This document shows positions 49,733-58,731 of a DNA stretch of 64,000 bases, piece after piece. The position numbers and the translations under genes are program-made. How positions within the stretch are numbered: position 1 is the stretch's first letter; each line of letters starts with the position of its first letter. Origin of the DNA: Arthrobacter bambusae (GTDB taxonomy: Bacteria > Actinomycetota > Actinomycetes > Actinomycetales > Micrococcaceae). The stretch covers positions 1 through 64,000 of the forward strand of contig NZ_JAHHZS010000009.1 of NCBI RefSeq assembly GCF_022606295.1. Reading direction: 5' to 3'. Below the pieces are notes generated by a model. It worked only from the letters and a program-made list of their open reading frames with translations, did not search any database and was not told where the DNA came from.

Positions 49733-50364
49733 TGGGCAGACCCAGCGGCGGTTGCCGAACCGAAGGAGAGCAGTCGCTCGGTGTATTTCGCGAGGACGTC
49801 CACCTCAAGGTTGACGCGCCCGCCCGTGACCTTGGCCCCGAGCCCGGTTTCGTCCAGCGTGGTGGGAATGAGTCCCACCTCAAACCAGGGGTTCACTTCT
49901 TCGGCCGGGCTGACGGCAGTGACGGTGAGTGAAACGCCGTCGACGGCGATCGAGCCCTTTTCGGCGATGTACCGTGCCAGCGGAGCCGGCACGGCAAAGC
50001 GGAGGCGGTCCCAGTTACCCAGCGACTCGCGCTCCAGAAGCTGCCCGACGCCGTCGACGTGGCCCTGCACGACGTGGCCGTCCAAGCGGCCGCCCGCCTG
50101 GACACAACGCTCAAGGTTCACCGAATCACCGGCGGCAAGCTCGCCGATAGTGGTGCGGACGAGGGTTTCGCCCATGACGTCGACGCTGAACTCCCGGCCG
50201 TCGATGTCCGTTGCGGTGAGGCACACGCCATTGACCGCGATGGAGCCGCCTAAGCCAAGGCCTTCGGTGGTGCTCGGGGCCGTGAGGCGCAGCGTGGCGC
50301 TGGCCTCGCCGTCGTGCTCGACGGACAGCACCGTGCCTTGTTCAGCGACGATTCCGGTAAACAT
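49729..50364 (-). CDS. ribE: Riboflavin synthase alpha chain
   Basis: A 211-residue protein with two lumazine-binding repeats: [15 protein letters not shown] with [14 protein letters not shown] in the first, and [16 protein letters not shown] with [14 protein letters not shown] in the second. It dismutates two lumazines to riboflavin. It overlaps ribD (TGATG) and ribB (GTGA). Confidence 0.96.
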   Translation of the reverse strand: MFTGIVAEQGTVLSVEHDGEASATLRLTAPSTTEGLGLGGSIAVNGVCLTATDIDGREFSVDVMGETLVRTTIGELAAGDSVNLERCVQAGGRLDGHVVQGHVDGVGQLLERESLGNWDRLRFAVPAPLARYIAEKGSIAVDGVSLTVTAVSPAEEVNPWFEVGLIPTTLDETGLGAKVTGGRVNLEVDVLAKYTERLLSFGSATAAGSAQ

Positions 50365-51515
50365 CAGTGTCCTCCTGTGGTGGTGTCCGAGGCGTCCTTG
50401 CCCGGAAATGGTTCGTGGTGTTCGGTGTGCGACTTGCTCCAGCCCGGTTTGTTTCCGTCCGATGGTCCGGACCTCAAATGCAGCCTGAGGTCCCGGCCCA
50501 GCGCATGGACCGCGCCGCCACCGGCGTCGTCCCAGTTCCAGTGCTGGGCGTCGGCGAGGGTGGAGATGCCGAGATCCATGAGGGCAGGCGTACCGGCACC
50601 CAACAGGGTGGGCGCAAGATAGACGATCAGTTCATCCACCAGGCCGGCGGCGAGGAAGCCGCTCAGGATGCGGGAGCCGCCTTCCACCATGACGTGCCGG
50701 ACGCCTTCGGCGAACAGCAACTCCAAGGCCTCTGACGGGTCGCGGGTCGGCAAATGGATGAACTTGCCGTCAGTCCCCCGCACGGCGGCATCGGCCGGGA
50801 CCTCCCGCAGCCCCATGACGGCCCGGAGCGGCTGGCTTGGCGATTCCACGCCGTCACTCTCCCGCGCCGTCAGCCGAGGGTTGTCCACCAGGACGGTCTC
50901 GGTGCCCACAAGAATGGCGTCGATCAGGCGCCGCAATCCGTGGTTGTCGGCAAGCGATTCAGGGCTGGAGATCCATTGGCTGGTTCCGTCGGCGGCCGCG
51001 ATCCTGCTGTCGAGGGTCTGGGCAATGTGGAGCGTGACGAAGGGGCGCCTGGCGTCCACCGCGTTGAACCACTCGCGGTTCAGCTTCAAAGCCTCGGCCG
51101 CGGCGAGCCCGGACCGCACATCCACGCCGGCAGCGCGCAGCCTGCCGGCACCGCCAGCGGCTGGATCGTGGGGATCATCGACGGCGTAAACCACCAGTGA
51201 TATGCCGGCGTCAATGATCGCAGTGGTGCACGGTCCTGTGCGACCTACGTGGTTGCAAGGCTCCAAGGTCACCACCATGGTTGTTCCCGCGAGGTCGAGG
51301 CCTTTCGCCTTCGCCTTGGCGATCGCATCCGCCTCGGCATGTGGCGTGCCTGCGCCGCGGTGGTAACCCGTGATGAGCTGTTCTCCGTTGGACCCGAGCA
51401 CAACCGCACCCACCAAGGGATTGGCACCGCGGTGTCCCCGCAGGGCCACGTGCAGCGCCGTGTCCATGGCCGCGGACTCAGCTTCCGAAAAATTCGGTTC
51501 AATAGCGTCGCTCAT
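50364..51515 (-). CDS. ribD: Bifunctional riboflavin biosynthesis deaminase/reductase
   Basis: A 383-residue enzyme. The N-terminal deaminase has the zinc motif TPHAEADAIAKAKA and EPCNHVGRTGPCTTAIIDAG. The C-terminal reductase (about 150-350) has PFVTLHIAQTLDSRIA and HVMVEGGSRILSGFLAAGLV. The last 30 residues are a hydrophilic tail. Its start overlaps the transporter stop as ATGA. Confidence 0.96.
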   Translation of the reverse strand: MSDAIEPNFSEAESAAMDTALHVALRGHRGANPLVGAVVLGSNGEQLITGYHRGAGTPHAEADAIAKAKAKGLDLAGTTMVVTLEPCNHVGRTGPCTTAIIDAGISLVVYAVDDPHDPAAGGAGRLRAAGVDVRSGLAAAEALKLNREWFNAVDARRPFVTLHIAQTLDSRIAAADGTSQWISSPESLADNHGLRRLIDAILVGTETVLVDNPRLTARESDGVESPSQPLRAVMGLREVPADAAVRGTDGKFIHLPTRDPSEALELLFAEGVRHVMVEGGSRILSGFLAAGLVDELIVYLAPTLLGAGTPALMDLGISTLADAQHWNWDDAGGGAVHALGRDLRLHLRSGPSDGNKPGWSKSHTEHHEPFPGKDASDTTTGGH

Positions 51516-52210
51516 GAGAGGGCTCCTGCGGTTTCCGGCTCGGGCGTTGGCCTGAGCGGCCGGCTTTCACGTCGGTCTGCGCGCCACCAGACGAAGAATC
51601 CGGCAAGGGTGAAGAACCCGTAAAAGAGGTACATGAAGGCGCTGGCAAAATAGCCCGCGCTGAAAAGCAAGGGAACGCCCACAATGTCCACGGCGACCCA
51701 GATCAGCCAGAATTCGGTCCAGCCGCGCGCCATGCCATACGTCGCCAGGAGTGAACCCATGAAGGTCCAGGCGTCCGCCCACACAGGGGGGTAGGAACCC
51801 ATGGAAGCGAAGACGGGAGTGAGTGCGGCTGTTCCCGCAATCATGGCGGCCACCATGCCGACCCGCGGTGGGGGGCTTGCCCAGCCGGGCACGATGGCGT
51901 GGCCATGCGCGCCTGCTTCGAGTCCCCGGCGCCAGCGGTACCAGCCGTAGACGGCGACCGTAATGAACATCATCTGGCGTCCGGCCTGGCCCCACAGGGT
52001 TGCCGGCGAGGCGGCGCCGAAGACGTTGCCCAGAAAGACCGTGAGCAGGAGCAGGTTGCCCGCGATTCCGATGGGCCATGCCCAGACTTTGCGGCGCATG
52101 CCGCCCAGGGCGCTGGCGAGCCCGAAAATGTTGCCTAGCACTTCGCGAAGAACAAGCACAGATCCGCCTACGGGAATCTGTGCTTCGAAGAGCCATCGCA
52201 GAAAGTCCAT
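51512..52210 (-). CDS. pnuC: PnuC-family transporter, probable riboflavin importer
   Basis: A 232-residue protein with about seven membrane helices and the family features VLGNIFGLASALGGMRRKVW, MFITVAVYGWYRW and FWLIWVAVDIVGVPLLF. PnuC proteins usually take up nicotinamide riboside. This one is the first gene under an FMN riboswitch and is coupled to ribD, which points to riboflavin uptake, as shown for PnuX of Corynebacterium glutamicum. The substrate is inferred from context, not from sequence. Confidence 0.88.
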   Translation of the reverse strand: MDFLRWLFEAQIPVGGSVLVLREVLGNIFGLASALGGMRRKVWAWPIGIAGNLLLLTVFLGNVFGAASPATLWGQAGRQMMFITVAVYGWYRWRRGLEAGAHGHAIVPGWASPPPRVGMVAAMIAGTAALTPVFASMGSYPPVWADAWTFMGSLLATYGMARGWTEFWLIWVAVDIVGVPLLFSAGYFASAFMYLFYGFFTLAGFFVWWRADRRESRPLRPTPEPETAGALS

Positions 52211-52297
52211 GTCGTTCCTTCCCTCGAATGCCGCGATGGCTCCGGGGGTGTACGACAGCGCGATGCCGGGCGCACGGAACGCCCAAGCATGACTGTA

Positions 52298-52446
52298 CGT
52301 GCTTCTCCCATCCAGACTTTAACTGTCGGTACTGGAGTTCCACCAGTTCAACCGTCCGCCGTCGAGAATCCCGTGAGGGAACGCGATGGCTCGCGGGTCG
52401 CGGACTGTAACCGCCGGTTCGGAATTACACCGACCCCGGAGCACGT
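52298..52446 (-). promoter_or_regulatory. FMN riboswitch (RFN element)
   Basis: Read on the minus strand it has the conserved blocks GTGCTCCGGGGTCGGTGTAA, CCGGCGGTTACAGTCCGCGA, then GGTGGAACTCC, CCGACAGTTAAAGTC and TGGATGGGAGAAGCAC in the canonical order, with P1 pairing between its two ends. It lies about 90 bp upstream of the transporter start and would reduce expression of the rib operon when FMN is plentiful. The variable arm is at about 52345-52385. Confidence 0.97.
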
Positions 52447-52526
52447 ATGTGTGTTGCTATTCTGACACAACTGGAGGCATGGACGATGTATTCCCGGTGC
52501 AATATGCATGCCATTGCGTCATTGTT

Positions 52527-52562
52527 GTCACATTGCCGCGCGTCCGGTCACATTGCCGCGCG
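52527..52562. repeat. 16-bp tandem direct repeat at the rpe 3' end
   Basis: GTCACATTGCCGCGCG occurs at 52527-52542 and 52547-52562, a period of 20 bases. The second copy carries the rpe stop codon and its last residues; the first lies just past it. Confidence 0.8.
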
Positions 52563-53210
52563 GCCTGCCGCCCGGAGCCGCTCAATGGCGGCAGCGGGGT
52601 CCTCATGTCCGTACACCGCGGAGCCCGCAACGAACACATTCGCACCGGCTTCTGCTGCCCGGACAATGGTCTCCTCGGTGACGCCGCCGTCGACCTGGAT
52701 GGCGACGCCGATACCCGAGCCCTCGATCGCCGCCCGCGCCCGCCGGATCTTCGGCAGGGTCACGTCCAGGAAGGACTGCCCGCCGAAGCCAGGCTCCACG
52801 GTCATGATGAGGAGCATGTCCAGTTCGCTGAGCATGTCCAGGTACGGTTCCACCGGAGTGGCCGGACGGAGGGCCATGCCTGCCTTCGCACCGCGGGCAC
52901 GGAGCTCACGCGCGAGCTTGATGGGAGCCATCGCCGCTTCCGCGTGGAAAGTCACGGAAGCCACGCCTGCGTCGGCGTAGGCCGGTGCCCAGCGGTCGGC
53001 GTCGGAGATCATCAGGTGGGCGTCGAGCGGCACCGGACTCACGGCCTGGATCCGCTCCACCACCGGAAGGCCGAGCGTCAGGTTCGGCACAAAATGGTTG
53101 TCCATGACATCGACGTGGACGGCGTCGGCGTTGCTGATTCTCTTCAGCTCGGCTTCCAGGTTCACGAAGTCCGCGGACAGGATGCTCGGGTTGATACAGC
53201 ACTCAGTCAA
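52548..53210 (-). CDS. rpe: Ribulose-phosphate 3-epimerase
   Basis: A 220-residue TIM barrel interconverting ribulose and xylulose 5-phosphate. Signatures are [56 protein letters not shown] and [20 protein letters not shown]. Metal-binding His and Asp residues are present. It lies about 100 bp before the riboswitch on the same strand and is upstream of the rib operon in transcription order. Confidence 0.96.
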   Translation of the reverse strand: MTECCINPSILSADFVNLEAELKRISNADAVHVDVMDNHFVPNLTLGLPVVERIQAVSPVPLDAHLMISDADRWAPAYADAGVASVTFHAEAAMAPIKLARELRARGAKAGMALRPATPVEPYLDMLSELDMLLIMTVEPGFGGQSFLDVTLPKIRRARAAIEGSGIGVAIQVDGGVTEETIVRAAEAGANVFVAGSAVYGHEDPAAAIERLRAAGRAAM

Positions 53211-53303
53211 GGCAGTTCCCTCAGTGTTGGTGGCGGTCTGGTGGTTGTGGCAATTCTCCAGCTTAGGTACGCGGGACGTTCAGCCGGGGAAAGGCGCCGA
53301 AGG

Positions 53304-54854
53304 TTACGGCTTCTTCCGGATCAGCGCCAGGAACATCGCGTCGGTTTGATGCACGTGCGGCCACAGCTGGGCGGTCAACTCGTGCCCGGCGCCGAGGTTG
53401 CCGCTCAGGCTGACCGCGTCCAGGGCCGCACCGGCGTCGATCTGCTCCAAGTCGTCCCGCTTGCGCAGGACATCGCTGACGACGGCGGTGGTTTCGGCCG
53501 GGTGCGGGGAGCACGTCACGTACGCCACCACTCCGCCCGGTTTGACGGCGTCGATGGCCGAATGGAGCAATTCACGCTGCAGCGGTCCGAGATCGGCAAG
53601 GTCCTTGGGGGTCCGGCGCCAGCGCGACTCGGGCCTGCGCCGCAGGGCGCCCAGGCCGCTGCAGGGAACGTCGACCAGCACGCGGTGGAAAGCCTCCGGT
53701 TGTTCCGTGCCGACGTCGCGGCCGTCGCCAACCCTCACGGTCCAGGAGCCCGCGGGAACCGCAGAGAGGGCTTGGCTGACCAGCTTGGCCCGGTGTTCCG
53801 CGGGTTCGTTGGCCAGGAGGGTCGCACCTTCCTGGTGGGCGAGGGCTGCCAGCAGCGCGGCCTTGCCGCCTGGACCGGCACACAGGTCCAGCCATTTCTC
53901 GCCGTCTTGGGTGGCCTGTCCGAGGTCCACACCCGCGACGGCGCGGGCTACCAGCTGCGATCCGACGTCCTGGACGCGCGTGGTGCCCTCGCGGATGGAG
54001 GACATGCGCCCCAGGTCGCCGCCGCTGGACAGCGCCGAGTCGATCACGAGTTCACCGGGAGTGGCCCCGTTCTCCAGGGCTTCATCGAGGTTGCCGATGC
54101 CGGGAAGCGCCACGAGGTTCACCACAGGGGCGGCGTTGTCGGCTTCGAGCAGTTCGGTGATTTCACTCGCGGGACGGCCATGCATGACGAGCGACTGGCG
54201 CAGCGCCCTGACGATCCATTCCGGGTGCGCATGGCGTACGGAGGCGATCCTGGTTTCGTCGGTCTCGTTCTCCAGCAGGTGGTCGAGCCACTCCGGGAGC
54301 GTCCGGGCGGTGACTTTTCGGAGCACGGCGTTGATAAGTGACGACGGGCCGGCCCCGATGACCGCGCGGGCCAGCCCGACAGTCTGGTCGAGGGCTGCGT
54401 GGGCAGGAACGCGCATGGCGAGCAATTGGTGGGCACCCAGCCGCAATGCATCCAGGACTGCCGGATCGAGTTGGTCGAGCGGCCGGTCGACGCACTCGGC
54501 CAGGACGGCGTCGTACATTCCTTGGCCGCGCAGCGCTCCGTAGCTCAGTTCGGTGGCGAATCCGGCGTCGCGCTTGTCGAGGTGGTGGTGGCGGATCCGT
54601 GAGGGCAGCACGAGGTTCGCATACGCGTCTTCCGAAGCGACCGCGCGCAAGACTTCGAAGGCCACCAGTCGCGCCGGATCCGCGCGCCGGGTCCGCTGGG
54701 ACGGTGCGTTGGTGGTGAAACCGCGTTGCGGGCCCCTGTTGCGTTCGCGGCCCTGGGCGTTGCGGTTGCTTTCGCCGCGGGGACCGCGGTTGCCGTGGCT
54801 ACCGCCGTCCCTGTTCCCACTGTTGTCGGAGCCGCGCCGGCCGGACTCATTCAT
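53304..54854 (-). CDS. rsmB: 16S rRNA m5C methyltransferase (RsmB/NOL1-NOP2-sun family)
   Basis: A 516-residue protein from ATG 54854, overlapping the fmt stop as ATGA. The first 50 residues are a Gly/Asn/Arg-rich tail (GSDNSGNRDGGSHGN). A NusB-like domain (about 60-190) and a SAM methyltransferase domain follow, with LDLCAGPGGKAALLAALAHQ, the PCS motif in VDVPCSGLGALRRRPE and the catalytic TCS in AYVTCSPHPAETTAV. It would methylate a cytosine in 16S rRNA. The fmt-def neighbourhood is typical. Confidence 0.94.
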   Translation of the reverse strand: MNESGRRGSDNSGNRDGGSHGNRGPRGESNRNAQGRERNRGPQRGFTTNAPSQRTRRADPARLVAFEVLRAVASEDAYANLVLPSRIRHHHLDKRDAGFATELSYGALRGQGMYDAVLAECVDRPLDQLDPAVLDALRLGAHQLLAMRVPAHAALDQTVGLARAVIGAGPSSLINAVLRKVTARTLPEWLDHLLENETDETRIASVRHAHPEWIVRALRQSLVMHGRPASEITELLEADNAAPVVNLVALPGIGNLDEALENGATPGELVIDSALSSGGDLGRMSSIREGTTRVQDVGSQLVARAVAGVDLGQATQDGEKWLDLCAGPGGKAALLAALAHQEGATLLANEPAEHRAKLVSQALSAVPAGSWTVRVGDGRDVGTEQPEAFHRVLVDVPCSGLGALRRRPESRWRRTPKDLADLGPLQRELLHSAIDAVKPGGVVAYVTCSPHPAETTAVVSDVLRKRDDLEQIDAGAALDAVSLSGNLGAGHELTAQLWPHVHQTDAMFLALIRKKP

Positions 54855-55771
54855 TCGAATTCCACGCTTTCTGGTGTTGCCAAACCACGGGCCCAATCGG
54901 CCGACGGCATCATCTTTTTGCCCGCAGGCTGGATCTGCCCGAGCTGCACCGCATGGGATCCGGTCCCGACCAGGACGTTCTTGCCGTCAATCCGGATCTT
55001 GCCGGGTGCAAGGTCCCGGATGTCCGGGCGCAATCCCACGGGTTCCAGCTTGACCCGCTGCCCGTCGAGCATGGTCCACGCTCCCGGTTCGGGGGTGACC
55101 CCCCGGGCCCTGCGGTTGATGGCGAGGGCCGGTTGCGTCCAGTCGAGCCGGCCGTCGTCGAGCGTCAGTTTGGGCGCGAGCGAAACGTCGCCTTGCTGGG
55201 GCACGGGAGCCGCACTGCCGGACTCGACGGTGGACAGAGTCTGGGTGAGCAGGACCGCGCCGCTGCGGGAGAGCCGTTCCAGCAAGTCGCCCGCCGTGTC
55301 TTCGGGGCGGACGGTTTCCGTCAACGTCCCGAAAACCGGCCCGGTGTCGAGTCCTTCTTCCAGGTGGAAGGTGGCCGCCCCGGTGATGTCATCGCCGGCG
55401 ATGACTGAGCGTTGGACCGGTGCGGCGCCCCGCCAGGCGGGGAGCAGGGAGAAGTGGAGATTGATCCAGCCGTGGCGCGGCACACCGAGTGCGGCTTTGG
55501 GGACAAGGCCTCCATAGGCCACGATTGCGGCGACGTCCGGCTCATATGAAGCGATCCGCTCCGTTGTCCCGGCGTCCACCTTGGAGGCGTGGATGATGTC
55601 GATGCCGAGCTCAGCGGCACGTGCTGCCACGGGCGACGGCGTCAGGATCCGTTTGCGGCCGGTCGGGGCATCCGGCCTGGTCAGCACCGCCACGACCTCG
55701 AAACCCGCCTCGATCAGCGCGTCAAGGGACGGTACGGCGACGGCCGGAGTGCCGGCGAAGAGCACCCTCAT
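54851..55771 (-). CDS. fmt: Methionyl-tRNA formyltransferase
   Basis: A 306-residue enzyme with the N-terminal fold MRVLFAGTPAVAVPSLDALI, the active-site segment LHFSLLPAWRGAAPVQRS, TLTETVRPEDTAGDLLERLS and the C-terminal OB-like domain with INRRARGVTPEPGAWTM. It formylates initiator tRNA. Its ATG overlaps the def... gene order is def, fmt, rsmB with ATGA overlaps at both junctions. Confidence 0.96.
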   Translation of the reverse strand: MRVLFAGTPAVAVPSLDALIEAGFEVVAVLTRPDAPTGRKRILTPSPVAARAAELGIDIIHASKVDAGTTERIASYEPDVAAIVAYGGLVPKAALGVPRHGWINLHFSLLPAWRGAAPVQRSVIAGDDITGAATFHLEEGLDTGPVFGTLTETVRPEDTAGDLLERLSRSGAVLLTQTLSTVESGSAAPVPQQGDVSLAPKLTLDDGRLDWTQPALAINRRARGVTPEPGAWTMLDGQRVKLEPVGLRPDIRDLAPGKIRIDGKNVLVGTGSHAVQLGQIQPAGKKMMPSADWARGLATPESVEFE

Positions 55772-56334
55772 TCGGCGGCGCCGAAGCTGCCGAAGCTGGA
55801 GCCCACCGTGTTGGCCCTCTTGGCGGTGGTCCGTTCGGTCACGGAGTGGTAGTCCGCGGCGCGGATGGCCCGGAGGGCGGTTTTCCGGTCCTCACCCTCG
55901 AGACGGTCAGTGAACAGGATCCCGTCAAGGTGGTCGGTCTCGTGCTGGAAGCAGCGGGCAAGCATGCCCTCCGCCTCCACGGACACGGGATTGCCGTGCA
56001 GGTCCACGCCGGTGGCACGGGTGGTCCTGCGGCGGCGGACCGGGAACGCGAGTCCGGGAATGGAGAGGCAGCCTTCCACTTCGTCGGGCTGGAAATCATC
56101 GCTGCTCTCGAGCACGGGGTTGATGATGTGGCCTTCCACGCCGCCGATCCGGTAGGTGAAGACGCGCTGGCTCACGCCGACCTGCGGCGCGGCGAGCCCT
56201 GCACCGTCCACGTCTTCCATCGTCTCGGTCATGTCCGACACAAGTTTGGCGAGCTCAGGCCCGAATTCCGTGACTGGATCAGCAACTGTGCGGAGCACGG
56301 GATCGCCGATGATACGGATACTCAAAATGGCCAT
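55768..56334 (-). CDS. def: Peptide deformylase
   Basis: A 188-residue metalloenzyme removing the formyl group added by Fmt's product. Motif I is GAGLAAPQVGVSQ, motif II EVEGCLSIPGL with the metal Cys, and motif III CFQHETDHLDGILFTDR with the metal His pair. It is complete, starts MAILSIRIIGDPVLRTVADP, and is coupled to fmt by an ATGA overlap. Confidence 0.97.
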   Translation of the reverse strand: MAILSIRIIGDPVLRTVADPVTEFGPELAKLVSDMTETMEDVDGAGLAAPQVGVSQRVFTYRIGGVEGHIINPVLESSDDFQPDEVEGCLSIPGLAFPVRRRRTTRATGVDLHGNPVSVEAEGMLARCFQHETDHLDGILFTDRLEGEDRKTALRAIRAADYHSVTERTTAKRANTVGSSFGSFGAAE

Positions 56335-56384
56335 GTGCTGTCTTTCCTCACGATCGGCGAAGCTTCGGTCCCGGCAAAAGGGGC

Positions 56385-57266
56385 CTAGGCCAGTTTAGTT
56401 GAGCCTGCGGATGCCGTGGCGGCAGGGTAAGACGGCGGAGCCACAGGGAGCAGCGCCGTTCCGGCTGCGGCCACGTCGGCAGACATCTCCCACACTCTCT
56501 TCAAGGCGCAGAACTTCCACCAATGGTGTTTGAGGACGTCCGGGTTGGCCCGCTGGGGACGCACTTCGGTCTCGCCGATAGCCACCGCGAGGAGAACCGG
56601 GTTTTCACCGTATTTCCACGGCTCCCACTCCCCTGCCACTGGATCCACAAGGCTCTCCTCGGCTTTCATTCCCGCGACAAGCTGCATCACCACCTTGTCA
56701 TCGAGGGGTTTCACCGTTCCATCGCGGGTGGTGCCTTTGGTCTTGTAGTCGATCAGGCAGACCCTGCCATTGATTTTGGCCACGAGGTCCAGGGTTCCGG
56801 CGTAGCCCACGCTGGCGTTCCACACGGTGATCTCGGGCGCGATGGGTTCCACCCGGTACAACTCCCACCATTCATCGAAGCGGGCCGCGAACGCTTCCTC
56901 TCCTTGTGAAACGAGCTCATCGAGTGTTTCCTTCACGCGGTGCGGGCGTCCGAGGGCGCGGAGCGCCACTTGCTCGCAGTAGTTGTGCACGCGGTCTCCG
57001 CGGCGCGCAGCGTCGTCCCGGTACACCTCCGCTGCCTTGGCGGCTTTGTTGACCGCCTGCCTCAACTTGGCAGGACTGGAAAGGTGCTGCGGGAGTTCGG
57101 GGTCTTTCGCCAAGCTGCTGGCACCCATGTAGCCGAACCAGCCGTCCAGGGAATGGGCCTGCTGGCCGATCACCGTGGTGATGGAAGGAACCGAGAAGGC
57201 CTCGGACGTGGACCGGGCATACATCCGGCCGTATTCGGTGGCATGGGCAAGCAGTGGATCTGTCAT
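56385..57266 (-). CDS. PD-(D/E)XK nuclease-fold protein (RecB/Cas4-like)
   Basis: A 293-residue protein. The catalytic core reads AGTLDLVAKINGRVCLIDYK followed by T, matching the D...D-x-K signature, with an upstream Glu-containing helix (HNYCEQVALRALGRPH) and a Gln in VMQLVAGMKAEES as motif of the QxxxY type. The N-terminal third has VPSITTVIGQQAH, as in RecB-like exonucleases. No Cys cluster was seen, so it is not a classical iron-sulfur Cas4. A role in DNA repair or phage-derived DNA handling is possible; its position after def is not informative. Confidence 0.75.
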   Translation of the reverse strand: MTDPLLAHATEYGRMYARSTSEAFSVPSITTVIGQQAHSLDGWFGYMGASSLAKDPELPQHLSSPAKLRQAVNKAAKAAEVYRDDAARRGDRVHNYCEQVALRALGRPHRVKETLDELVSQGEEAFAARFDEWWELYRVEPIAPEITVWNASVGYAGTLDLVAKINGRVCLIDYKTKGTTRDGTVKPLDDKVVMQLVAGMKAEESLVDPVAGEWEPWKYGENPVLLAVAIGETEVRPQRANPDVLKHHWWKFCALKRVWEMSADVAAAGTALLPVAPPSYPAATASAGSTKLA

Positions 57267-57336
57267 GGGAAAACTCTTTCACACACCGCTGACAAGAAGA
57301 CGCGGAGCCTTTGTGGCCGAGCACGGGACGTCCCGG

Positions 57337-57354
57337 GCGCGCTATTTAGCGCGC
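57337..57354. promoter_or_regulatory. Inverted repeat between the nuclease and diguanylate cyclase genes
   Basis: GCGCGCTA (57337-57344) and TAGCGCGC (57347-57354) are exact reverse complements around TT. The site lies in the 175-bp divergent region, 71 bp upstream of the nuclease start and 88 bp upstream of the cyclase start, so a regulator here could control both. Confidence 0.5.
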
Positions 57355-57441
57355 TAGTTAACAAGACCGTACGCATGGTGCACTTGGTTCTGTGACTCAC
57401 GGTGCCATAATTGGTCACGTCCTCGGCTACGGGAGCAAATC

Positions 57442-58590
57442 TTGGTCCTCGATATAACAACCCTGCGAGTCGCCCTTGGCGTTGTCGCCCTGACGCTGCT
57501 CCTTTTGTTCTATGCATCCTTCAGGCGCACGCGATCGTCCTACAACGGGTGGTGGTGCATCGCACTCCTGTGCTTCCTGGCTGGAAACCTGGCCTTCCTC
57601 CTCAACGGGACGCCACATCAAGTCTGGGCGAATCCCTCGGGGAACGTCCTGTTGGTGGCCGGCGCGCTGAGCGTGTGGACCGGCGCCCGGTCCTTGAGGA
57701 TGCTGCCGCCCCCCAAATGGCAGTTTGCTACTGCGTGTGGAGTCACGGCCCTTGCCTCCGTGTTGGAGAGCCCCGGTTACAACACCTGGTCCGGAGGCTT
57801 GGTATATCTGGGGTTCATGACGCTGGGCATCGCTTTGGCGTCCCGCGATCTGTGGCGCCTGGATTCCAGCTACTCCCATGTGCACAAGTCGATGGCCCTG
57901 GCCGCCGGTTTCCTTGCCGCCTACTATTTTTGCCGCCTTGCCGTTTACCTCGTCGAAGGTCCCACCGGCCCGACCTTCCGGATGTATTTTGGCCCGTCGA
58001 TTGCCAGCCTCGTCACGCTGGTACTCCTGGTTGCCGTGTCCTTCAGCATGACCGCCCTCAGCAACGATCAGCTGATCAACCGGCTCAGTGAGCGCGCTGC
58101 CCGCGACAACCTGACCGGACTTCTCAACCGTGGCACTTTCATGGACCTGGCCACCCAGGAACTCGAGCGCCTCCACGCTTCAAGCTCGGTCGCTTCCTTG
58201 ATCCTGGCCGACCTGGACCACTTCAAGGCGATCAACGATGAGTACGGCCATGCCGCCGGCGACGCCGCACTGCAGGCATTCGCGGCTGCGTGCAACGAGT
58301 CGGTACGATCCACCGACCTGGTCGGACGATACGGGGGCGAAGAGTTCATCCTGCTTTTGCCGGGAGCCAGCCAGGAACGGGCCGAAAGCATCGCGGCCGA
58401 CATCAATCGTGCCTTGGCGGCACGCAAAGACTTCGAGGACATCCACATTCCTACCGTGAGTTACGGAGTCACCTCCACCGGGTTCGACGCCGTCGACCTC
58501 ACCGCGATGATTGCCGCTGCAGACGCGGCCCTCTACGAAGCCAAGTCACTCGGAAGGAACAGGGTGGTCAGGGCAGCGCCCCGCGGATAA
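57442..58590 (+). CDS. Membrane-bound diguanylate cyclase (GGDEF)
   Basis: A 382-residue protein from TTG 57442, with GGGAG six bases upstream. Six to seven membrane helices span residues 8-205. The GGDEF domain (about 215-378) has DLDHFKAINDEYGHAAGD and the active-site variant GGEEF in GRYGGEEFILLL; an RxxD inhibitory site (RSTD) lies five residues before it, so product inhibition is likely. It would make c-di-GMP in response to an unknown membrane signal. No EAL partner is nearby. Confidence 0.93.
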   Translation: MVLDITTLRVALGVVALTLLLLFYASFRRTRSSYNGWWCIALLCFLAGNLAFLLNGTPHQVWANPSGNVLLVAGALSVWTGARSLRMLPPPKWQFATACGVTALASVLESPGYNTWSGGLVYLGFMTLGIALASRDLWRLDSSYSHVHKSMALAAGFLAAYYFCRLAVYLVEGPTGPTFRMYFGPSIASLVTLVLLVAVSFSMTALSNDQLINRLSERAARDNLTGLLNRGTFMDLATQELERLHASSSVASLILADLDHFKAINDEYGHAAGDAALQAFAAACNESVRSTDLVGRYGGEEFILLLPGASQERAESIAADINRALAARKDFEDIHIPTVSYGVTSTGFDAVDLTAMIAAADAALYEAKSLGRNRVVRAAPRG

Positions 58591-58606
58591 CAGCGAAGCT
58601 CCCAAG

Positions 58607-58622
58607 TGTGACTTACATCACA
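58607..58622. promoter_or_regulatory. CRP/GlxR-type box upstream of the acetate operon
   Basis: TGTGACTTACATCACA is a perfect match to the TGTGA-N6-TCACA pattern of CRP/GlxR proteins. It lies 110 bp before the transporter start, just after the cyclase stop. A third half-site with the same left arm, TGTGACTTGCAT, starts at 58657. Confidence 0.8.
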
Positions 58623-58628
58623 AGATAC

Positions 58629-58644
58629 TGTGATTTGAACCACA
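58629..58644. promoter_or_regulatory. Second CRP/GlxR-type box upstream of the acetate operon
   Basis: TGTGATTTGAACCACA has the same TGTGA-N6-xCACA layout with one mismatch. Its centre is 22 bp from that of the first box, about two helical turns, so two dimers could bind on one face. Confidence 0.7.
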
Positions 58645-58731
58645 CGGGGTTTCGATTGTGACTTGCATACTCAGGTGTAACCTGATATGCGACACCAGTG
58701 ATGGTGCTGGTGCTGACCAAGGAGTCGTGCC

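Noticed and set aside
52386..54341. 651-codon plus-strand open frame opposite rpe and rsmB
   Set aside because: It also crosses the riboswitch and the opposite strand carries the conserved motifs.
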